Shown: positions 58,023 to 64,000 of the stretch, one piece after another
Numbering within the stretch: the first letter of the stretch is position 1
Layout of the letters: each line of letters begins with the position of its first letter
Assembly (NCBI RefSeq): GCF_004197395.1
Contig: NZ_SELS01000014.1
Coordinates: forward strand, 62,001 to 126,000
Origin: Paraburkholderia sp. UYCP14C
Lineage (GTDB): Bacteria > Pseudomonadota > Gammaproteobacteria > Burkholderiales > Burkholderiaceae
DNA: 64,000 bases
Reading direction: 5' to 3'
Position numbers and translations under genes: made by a program
Notes under the pieces: model-generated
What the model saw: only the letters and a program-made list of their open reading frames with translations
Databases searched by the model: none
Told to the model about the DNA's origin: nothing

Positions 58023-59819
58023 ATGACAGTACCGCCCACAATCCGTGGCGCGGCGTCCCCGACTGCGGACATTCCAACCATGGAAGCGGACAGGCCCGTT
58101 CCTCACAAAGAACAGACTGCTGCGATCAGCGCACGCCACTGGATGCGCTGGCTGCCCGGACTGACGGTGCTCAGGACGTACCGGCTGAGCTGGCTGCCGA
58201 GCGATCTGACGGCGGGACTGGTCTTGACCACGATGCTGGTGCCGGTCGGGATCGCTTACGCGGAGGCATCCGGCGTCCCTGGCGTGTACGGTCTCTACGC
58301 GACGATCGTCCCGCTGCTGGCGTATGCGCTGTTCGGCCCGAGCCGGATTCTCGTGCTCGGCCCCGACTCCGCGCTCGCCGCTCCGATACTGGCGGTGGTC
58401 GTGCAAATCGCGGCGGGCGACCCGTCGCGCGCAATTGCTGCAGCGAGCATGATGGCGATCGTGTCCGGCCTGTTCTGTATCGTGATGGGCTTGCTGCGGC
58501 TTGGCTTCATCACCGAGCTGCTGTCGAAGCCCATTCGGTACGGCTACATGAACGGCATTGCGCTCGCCGTGCTGATCAGTCAGTTGCCCAAACTGTTTGC
58601 GATCTCGATCGACGAGGGCGGACCGTTGCGGGACATCGTGAGTCTCGTGCAGGCCATCGCCGACGGCAAGTCCAACTGGTACAGCTTCGCGGTGGGCGCA
58701 GGGAGCCTTGTGCTGATCCTGTTTCTGAAGCGCTTCGAAAAGCTGCCGGGCATCCTGATCGCTGTGATCGTCGCGACGTTGTGCGTGACCGCACTGCACC
58801 TCGATAGCGTCGGCGTGAAAGTGCTCGGCAAGATTCCTCAAGGCTTGCCGACTTTTGCGCTGCCGTGGGTCACCGACGCCGATCTGGTCAAGATACTGCT
58901 CGGCGGCTGCGCGGTCGCGCTGATCTCGTTCGCGGATACCAGCGTGCTGTCGCGGACTTTCGCGGCACGTTTTCGCAGTCGCGTCGACCCCAATCAGGAG
59001 ATGGTCGGGCTCGGCGCGGCCAACCTTGCGGCCGGCCTGTTCCACGGCTTCCCGATCAGCAGCAGTTCGTCGCGCACGCCGGTCGCCGAGGCGGCGGGCG
59101 CGAAGACGCAACTGACGGGCGTCGTCGGCGCGCTGGCGGTCGCGGTGCTGCTGATGGCCGCGCCCAACCTGATGCGCTACCTGCCCAACAGCGCGCTCGC
59201 CGCGGTCGTCATCGCGGCGGCGATCGGTCTGTTCGAGATCACGGACCTGAAGCGGATCTTCCGCATCCAGCAATGGGAGTTCTGGCTGTCGATGGCCTGC
59301 TTTGCCGGCGTCGCGGTGTTCGGCGCGATTCCCGGCATCTGCGTCGCGGTAGTGATCGCGGTCATCGAATTTCTGTGGGACGGCTGGCGACCGCACTATG
59401 CGGTGCTCGGTCGCGTTGAGGGTTTGCGCGGCTATCACGACCTGCAGCGCTATCCGCATGCCGAGCGCATCCCCGGACTCGTGCTGTTTCGCTGGGATGC
59501 ACCGCTGTTCTTCGCGAACGCCGAGCTGTTTCAGGAGCGCCTGCTCGAAGCCGTCGCGGAATCGCCGGCGCCGGTACGGCGCGTGGTCGTGGCGGCCGAA
59601 CCGGTGACGAGCGTTGACGTCACCTCCGCCGACATGCTGCGGGAACTGACGCGCACGCTCGATGAGCGCGGGATTGCGCTGCACTTTGCGGAGATGAAGG
59701 ATCCGGTTCGCGACAAGCTCAGGCGCTTCGAGCTGAGCGATCTGCTTGGCGATGCATGCTTTCATCCGACGGTCGGCAGTGCGGTAGATAGTTATGTCGA
59801 GGTGGCTGGGAACGGTTAG
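58023..59819 (+). CDS. SulP-family anion transporter with STAS domain
   Basis: 598 residues; an internal ATG at 58080 (MEADRPVPHK) is an alternative start. The transport domain (about 45-430) has LTAGLVLTTMLVPVGIAYAEASGVPGVYGLYATIVP (split) and ISSSSSRTPVAEAAGAKTQLTG, typical of SulP; the cytoplasmic STAS domain (about 470-585) includes GLVLFRWDAPLFFANAELFQERLLEAV and VVVAAEPVTSVDVTSADMLREL. SulP proteins carry sulfate, bicarbonate or dicarboxylates; no adjacent carbonic anhydrase or sulfur gene points to one of them. It follows the hem terminator. Confidence 0.94.
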   Translation: MTVPPTIRGAASPTADIPTMEADRPVPHKEQTAAISARHWMRWLPGLTVLRTYRLSWLPSDLTAGLVLTTMLVPVGIAYAEASGVPGVYGLYATIVPLLAYALFGPSRILVLGPDSALAAPILAVVVQIAAGDPSRAIAAASMMAIVSGLFCIVMGLLRLGFITELLSKPIRYGYMNGIALAVLISQLPKLFAISIDEGGPLRDIVSLVQAIADGKSNWYSFAVGAGSLVLILFLKRFEKLPGILIAVIVATLCVTALHLDSVGVKVLGKIPQGLPTFALPWVTDADLVKILLGGCAVALISFADTSVLSRTFAARFRSRVDPNQEMVGLGAANLAAGLFHGFPISSSSSRTPVAEAAGAKTQLTGVVGALAVAVLLMAAPNLMRYLPNSALAAVVIAAAIGLFEITDLKRIFRIQQWEFWLSMACFAGVAVFGAIPGICVAVVIAVIEFLWDGWRPHYAVLGRVEGLRGYHDLQRYPHAERIPGLVLFRWDAPLFFANAELFQERLLEAVAESPAPVRRVVVAAEPVTSVDVTSADMLRELTRTLDERGIALHFAEMKDPVRDKLRRFELSDLLGDACFHPTVGSAVDSYVEVAGNG

Positions 59820-59915
59820 CGCGTGGTGGGCGCGGCGATGGTCGACGCGTGCCTCGCTCTGAGGCGCTTGTACGGTGGATTTTCGGACCTGGAGCTGGAT
59901 CACCGGAGAACAGGT

Positions 59916-61649
59916 ATGCGCGTGCGGTCCGCTGCAGAAACGCGTGCAAAAACGACTGCCAAAGAGGTTTGGCACCGCGCCAGTTCACGTCCACGGCGTA
60001 CCGTGATCCTGTGTTTCGCCGTGGTATTCGTTGTCACCTTGATTCTTGCCGTCCACCAATATTTTCTCGTGCGTGCCCGGGAACTCGATAACCGCTCGCA
60101 TCGACTCGACATTCAGGCGAGAGTTCTGGATGTCGCGGTCCGCAATAACAGGCAGCACTTGCAGTTTCTTCGCGAGAGTGGCGAGCGGTTCCTCGCGGAC
60201 CGCGCGGCGCAGCCCGATCGAACTGCGGATGCCTCGGTCCAGGCAGTACTGCAGGCGCAGGACGAGCGAGTCTGGAATCTTCAGGTCGGCGTTACCGACG
60301 CCCCCATCCGGGGTGTCGGCACACAGCAGCTTGCGGTGATTCCCGGTTTGCACCGCGACGAGCCCAGGTTTCTCGAGGACCTGCGGCTCGCCCAATTGAT
60401 GAGCCGGCTGCTTGCCGTGCAATTCCCGATGGGCACGGGTCTCGAACGCGCGGTATTTGCGTCGCCGACCGGTGTCGTGGTCGCCTACCCGGCCATTGAC
60501 GACGACGAAGTCGTCCGAATCCTGCAAACGTTCGGCAGTTCGCGCCTGTTGCAGCTCGCCAACCAGCACCCGCTCGCCTACGAGGTCACTTTCGATCCGA
60601 TTCGCGGGCGCAAGAATCCGGCAGAACCTCGTCTGCTGTTCGGAACCCCGGTGATGAGCAACGGCGTGGTTCGCGGCCTTCTGTTCTTCGTCATCCCGCA
60701 ACGCATCGTTCAGGATTACCTGCGGACCGACACCACACCGGACGAAACTCATGCGGTGATCGACCGAAGCTGGACACCGATTGCAACGAGCGGGATCGCC
60801 TTAGCCGCGGAGCATGACAATTGGCTCGAGACTCTGCCGCCGCGGTGGCATACGCTCTCCGCTTCGACGCTGTTTCAAACAGGCACGGGGATGCTGAGTG
60901 CCGGGCAGGACTTTCTCTTATTCCGCAAGCTGGAGACGGCCGATCTCTTATTGGTCGATCATGTTCCCGCTGCGTCCGTATTCCGCGCAGTCGTCCATTT
61001 GAGCAGCGCGCTGTTTGCCGGGGTGTGGCTACTCATGGCATTCCTGCTGTGGTCCACGCTGTTCGTCGTCGACCGCCTTCTCTCTACGCAGATGGCACTC
61101 AACCAGCGCTTGCGGGAATTGTCGCTCGCGGACCCGCTGACCGGTCTCGCGAACCGCCGTCGTTTGAACGAGGAATTCGGCGCACTGGCGCGGCGCGACG
61201 TCGAGCGCCGCATCGCGCTGCTGATGATCGATATCGACCATTTCAAGCGGGTCAACGACACCTGGGGGCACGCGGCCGGAGACGAGACGCTGAAGCACCT
61301 GGCCGATGTGGTCAAGCTCACCGTGCGCCCGGGGGATCTGATGGCACGGCTAGGCGGCGAGGAGTTCTGTGTGCTGTTGCCCGATACGAACGCGGACGAC
61401 GCCGCCCGGATTGCCGAGCGCGTGCGCGAGGCCGTCGCCGGCAATGCCTGCGTTCTTCAGGAGGCGACGTTGCTGCGTTCGGCGCCGGGCCGTGAAATCC
61501 GCTTCACGATTTCGATCGGCGCGGCGGAGAGGATCGCGGACGACTGCCGCGACCTCGAGCGGCTGATTGCGGTCGCGGACCAGCGACTGTACGCCGCGAA
61601 GGCGAGCGGGCGAAACAGGGTGGTGGCATGCGAGTCCACGCAAAGCTGA
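59916..61649 (+). CDS. Membrane diguanylate cyclase (GGDEF) with periplasmic sensor
   Basis: 577 residues from ATG 59916 behind CGGAGAACAGG. A membrane helix at about 28-48, a periplasmic sensor of about 300 residues with Cache-like pattern (FASPTGVVVAYPAIDDDEVVR), a second helix (SSALFAGVWLLMAFLLWSTLFVV) and a C-terminal GGDEF domain. The active motif is GGEEF (480-484), and the inhibitory I-site RPGD (471-474) lies exactly five residues before it, so the enzyme should be active and product-inhibited. It makes c-di-GMP. Ligand unknown. Confidence 0.94.
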   Translation: MRVRSAAETRAKTTAKEVWHRASSRPRRTVILCFAVVFVVTLILAVHQYFLVRARELDNRSHRLDIQARVLDVAVRNNRQHLQFLRESGERFLADRAAQPDRTADASVQAVLQAQDERVWNLQVGVTDAPIRGVGTQQLAVIPGLHRDEPRFLEDLRLAQLMSRLLAVQFPMGTGLERAVFASPTGVVVAYPAIDDDEVVRILQTFGSSRLLQLANQHPLAYEVTFDPIRGRKNPAEPRLLFGTPVMSNGVVRGLLFFVIPQRIVQDYLRTDTTPDETHAVIDRSWTPIATSGIALAAEHDNWLETLPPRWHTLSASTLFQTGTGMLSAGQDFLLFRKLETADLLLVDHVPAASVFRAVVHLSSALFAGVWLLMAFLLWSTLFVVDRLLSTQMALNQRLRELSLADPLTGLANRRRLNEEFGALARRDVERRIALLMIDIDHFKRVNDTWGHAAGDETLKHLADVVKLTVRPGDLMARLGGEEFCVLLPDTNADDAARIAERVREAVAGNACVLQEATLLRSAPGREIRFTISIGAAERIADDCRDLERLIAVADQRLYAAKASGRNRVVACESTQS

Positions 61650-61746
61650 CTCGCGCTCGAAGGAGCGCCGCCGCGAGATTGCGGCGGCCATGTGCGCGCG
61701 ACCACGTTGGTCGGCGCGCGTCGCCGGTGGACGACGCGCCCTTCGC

Positions 61747-63273
61747 TTAGAAGAACCCGAGCGCCTCCGCCTGATAGCTGACCAGCAGACACTTCGTCTG
61801 CTGATAGTTCGACAACGCCATCTTGTGCGTTTCGCGCCCGATCCCCGACTGCTTGTAGCCTCCGAATGCCGCGTGCGCCGGATACAGGTGGTAGCAGTTG
61901 GTCCACACGCGTCCTGCCTCGATCTCGCGTCCCATCTTGTAGGCGCGGGTGCCGTCACGCGTCCACACGCCGGCCCCCAGGCCATAGTACGTGTCGTTCG
62001 CGAGTTCGATCGCCTGCTGTTCGTCCTTGAACGTCATCACCGAGGCGACCGGCCCGAAGATTTCCTCCTGGAACACGCGCATATCGTTGTTGCCGAACAG
62101 CATCGTCGGCTTCACGTAGAAGCCCTCGCCGAGACCGGCCCCGGGCGTGGCGCGCTCGCCGCCGACGAGGCACTGCGCCCCTTCGTCCCGGCCGATGTCG
62201 ATGTACGACAGGATCTTGTCGAGCTGCTGCTGCGACGCCTGCGCGCCGATCATCGTTTCGAGGTTCAGCGGATGGCCGGCCTTGATGCGTTGCACACGGG
62301 CAATCGCCTTCTCGATAAAGCGCTCGTAGATGGACTCCTGGACCAGCACGCGCGACGGGCACGTGCACACTTCGCCCTGATTCAGCGCGAACATCGCGAG
62401 ACCTTCGAGCGCCTTGTCGAGGAACGCGTCGTCGCGATCGAGCACGTCGGCGAAGAAGATGTTCGGGCTCTTGCCGCCGAGTTCGACCGTCGACGGGATC
62501 AGGTTGTCCGCGGCTGCGTGCAGGATGCGCTTGCCGACCGGCGTCGAACCCGTGAACGCGATCTTCGCGATGCGCTTGCTGGTGGCGAGCGCTTCGCCCG
62601 CTTCCTTGCCGAAGCCGTTGACGATATTGACGACTCCGGCAGGGAACAGGTCACCGATCAGCTCGATCAGCACCAGTACCGAAGCCGGCGTCTGCTCGGC
62701 GGGCTTCATCACGACGCAGCAGCCGGCCGCGAGCGCGGGGGCGAGCTTCCATGCGGCCATCAGCAGCGGAAAATTCCACGGGATGATCTGACCCACCACG
62801 CCAGCCGGCTCGTGAAAGTGATAGGCGACCGTGTTGTCGTCGATCTCCGAGATGCCGCCTTCCTGCGCGCGGACGCAGCCGGCGAAATAGCGGAAATGAT
62901 CGACGGCGAGCGGCAGGTCCGCAGCCATCGTTTCGCGCAGCGGCTTGCCGTTGTCGATCGTCTCGGCGACCGCGAGCAGCTTCAGGTTCTTTTCCATCCG
63001 CTCGGCGACCGCGAGCAGCAGGTTCGCGCGCTCCGTCACCGACGTCTTCGCCCATTTGCGGCGCGCCGCGTGCGCGGCGTCGATGGCGAGATCGATGTCC
63101 GCGGCGCCCGAACGGGGCACGCGACAAAACGGCTGCCCGTTGATCGGCGACACGTTGTCGAAATAGTCGCCGCCGACCGGCGCGACCCACTTGCCGCCGA
63201 TATAGTTTTCGTAACGCTGGCGATACGGATATTCGATGTCGATGCCGAGGGCTTTCAGGTCAAATGGATTCAT
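61747..63273 (-). CDS. NAD-dependent aldehyde dehydrogenase (ExaC/AcoD type)
   Basis: 508 residues from [21 protein letters not shown]. Motifs: [17 protein letters not shown] (Asn167), [29 protein letters not shown] (Glu264) and the catalytic GEVCTCPSR (Cys303, with a second Cys305 as in ExaC). It oxidises acetaldehyde or related short aldehydes to acids with NAD. Divergent from an AcoR-like sigma-54 activator and preceded by a sigma-54 promoter, as in acetoin or ethanol degradation systems. The DUF779 gene that often follows such dehydrogenases is absent here. Confidence 0.95.
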   Translation of the reverse strand: MNPFDLKALGIDIEYPYRQRYENYIGGKWVAPVGGDYFDNVSPINGQPFCRVPRSGAADIDLAIDAAHAARRKWAKTSVTERANLLLAVAERMEKNLKLLAVAETIDNGKPLRETMAADLPLAVDHFRYFAGCVRAQEGGISEIDDNTVAYHFHEPAGVVGQIIPWNFPLLMAAWKLAPALAAGCCVVMKPAEQTPASVLVLIELIGDLFPAGVVNIVNGFGKEAGEALATSKRIAKIAFTGSTPVGKRILHAAADNLIPSTVELGGKSPNIFFADVLDRDDAFLDKALEGLAMFALNQGEVCTCPSRVLVQESIYERFIEKAIARVQRIKAGHPLNLETMIGAQASQQQLDKILSYIDIGRDEGAQCLVGGERATPGAGLGEGFYVKPTMLFGNNDMRVFQEEIFGPVASVMTFKDEQQAIELANDTYYGLGAGVWTRDGTRAYKMGREIEAGRVWTNCYHLYPAHAAFGGYKQSGIGRETHKMALSNYQQTKCLLVSYQAEALGFF

Positions 63274-63326
63274 CACTTGTCTCCGTTTTGTGATGGTGAT
63301 CGGGTGACTGCACGGGACCACATGAG

Positions 63327-63341
63327 GCACGAACCGTACCA
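63327..63341 (-). promoter_or_regulatory. Sigma-54 promoter of the aldehyde dehydrogenase
   Basis: TGGTACGGTTCGTGC on the minus strand has the invariant GG (-24) and GC (-12) at the right spacing and fits TGGCACG-N5-TGC with one change. Transcription would begin near 63315, about 40 bases before the start codon. Confidence 0.75.
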
Positions 63342-63393
63342 ATGCATCGAGGTGCGAAATTTCAGGAGATGCGGTGGGCCGGATAGGCGGAAG

Positions 63394-63410
63394 TGTTCCG
63401 TTCTGGAACA
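63394..63410. promoter_or_regulatory. Probable upstream activator site
   Basis: TGTTCCGTTCTGGAACA: perfect 6-bp arms around five bases, centred about 85 bases upstream of the sigma-54 start, the usual place for the binding site of an enhancer-binding protein. A further TGTTC half-site occurs at 63428-63432. The rest of the 311-base spacer has no recognised element. Confidence 0.6.
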
Positions 63411-63584
63411 GTTGCGCGGGCAGCGGGTGTTCAGAAACGCCGCAGATTCACCCGCCGCTGACGCAGATCAAGGATGCGGGTCTGCGCGGGGGTGCCGCAG
63501 GGGGCGGGCGGAGTGGCAAAGGTAGTATTCTGTTGACACGCATCAAAGCGCCCGGCACGACCTTGGCGCATTCAGGAGGAGACA

Positions 63585-64000
63585 ATGCGCGACGACGTTC
63601 AACCGGTCAGCGTGGCGGTGGCTAACCGCTCCAAAGGTTGGCCAGCACCGGCGATCCAGAAATCCCACGAACGCTCCGAAACGTTCGGCCTGCGCGCGTC
63701 GATCCGGCCGGATTACGACATCCTGTCCGACACGGGCCTGGCGCTGAAGCGCGAGCAGAACCAGGTGCTGTGCGCACACGCGATGCCGGTCATGGAGACG
63801 CTGCGCGAGCAGATCGTCAATACGCAAAGCATGATCGTGTTGACCAACGCCGAAGGTCTGATCCTCCATTCGATCGGTGACGACGACTTTCTGCATCGTG
63901 CGGAAAAAGTGGCGCTGCGGCCCGGCGCGAACTGGGCCGAGGATCGCCAGGGCACCAACGCGATCGGCACCTCGCTGGCCGAGGGCTGCGCGATGGTCGT
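63585..64000 (+). CDS. AcoR-like sigma-54-dependent activator, 5' part only
   Basis: 138 complete codons are visible before the window ends. ATG 63585 follows AGGAGGAGACA, an excellent ribosome site. The N-terminal region IRPDYDILSDTGLALKREQ, HAMPVMETLREQIVNTQSMIVLTN and GANWAEDRQGTNAIGTSLAEG is the GAF sensor region of AcoR-type acetoin/alcohol catabolism regulators. The AAA+ sigma-54 contact domain and Fis-type helix-turn-helix would lie beyond the window. It should activate the divergent aldehyde dehydrogenase gene. Confidence 0.9.
   Translation, partial: MRDDVQPVSVAVANRSKGWPAPAIQKSHERSETFGLRASIRPDYDILSDTGLALKREQNQVLCAHAMPVMETLREQIVNTQSMIVLTNAEGLILHSIGDDDFLHRAEKVALRPGANWAEDRQGTNAIGTSLAEGCAMV

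Noticed and set aside
61667-61688. Terminator after the diguanylate cyclase
   Set aside because: GCCGCCGC / GCGGCGGC is a perfect stem but is not followed by a T-run in either direction.

Overview
The window is GC-rich chromosomal DNA from a Burkholderiaceae member, most likely Burkholderia sensu lato (Paraburkholderia, Burkholderia or Caballeronia). The evidence is established gene orders and fusions of that group: zwf-pgl with a fused glucokinase/HexR beside a sugar ABC transporter, hemC-hemDX-hemY with hemD fused to hemX, minCDE, argH and ppc with a long N-terminal tail, and an AcoR-type regulator divergent from an aldehyde dehydrogenase. No phage, transposase, integrase, CRISPR array or rRNA gene was seen. 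Both ends cut through genes: mrp/apbC on the left and an AcoR-like regulator on the right.

Layout. 1-6000: the mrp 3' end, a SodC-like lipoprotein lacking most metal ligands, dcd, an Orn/Lys/Arg decarboxylase, an LprI-family protein and a bestrophin-like channel. 6065-15547: a glucose uptake and entry block. zwf, pgl and glk-hexR run leftward and a four-gene ABC sugar importer runs rightward. Between them lies a perfect HexR-type palindrome inside two facing promoters. 15555-23000: LysR, GST, Smr and trxB leftward, then ftsK and lolA rightward. 23000-24000: a low-GC patch with two small hypothetical genes and strong palindromes. 24014-28519: a CytX-like permease, rarA, serS and tRNA-Ser(CGA). 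28805-35996: a chemoreceptor divergent from a molybdenum hydroxylase cluster (iorA, iorB, cytochrome c, porin, AraC regulator). 36363-43520: map, GNAT, minCDE, small envelope proteins, a ClC transporter and waaC. 44041-49621: small envelope proteins, an MFS transporter, a TonB-like lipoprotein, a candidate small RNA, argH and an MmyB-type regulator. 49814-57879: ppc and the heme block hemC-hemDX-hemY. 58023-64000: SulP transporter, diguanylate cyclase, aldehyde dehydrogenase and AcoR-like activator.

How the genes work together. Glucose imported by the ABC system would be phosphorylated by Glk, oxidised by Zwf and hydrolysed by Pgl, with the HexR half of the fusion repressing both directions from one operator. 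The IorA/IorB pair is a periplasmic, Tat-exported hydroxylase of N-heterocycles or aldehydes by family; the adjacent cytochrome c is a plausible electron acceptor, the porin a plausible entry route and the AraC protein a plausible switch, with the chemoreceptor possibly sensing the same compound. This cluster is the best candidate here for an uncharacterised system. The second strongest signal is a compact unannotated transcription unit at 47001-47094 that looks like a small RNA. All functional calls come from reading the translated sequence and family knowledge; no database search was run.
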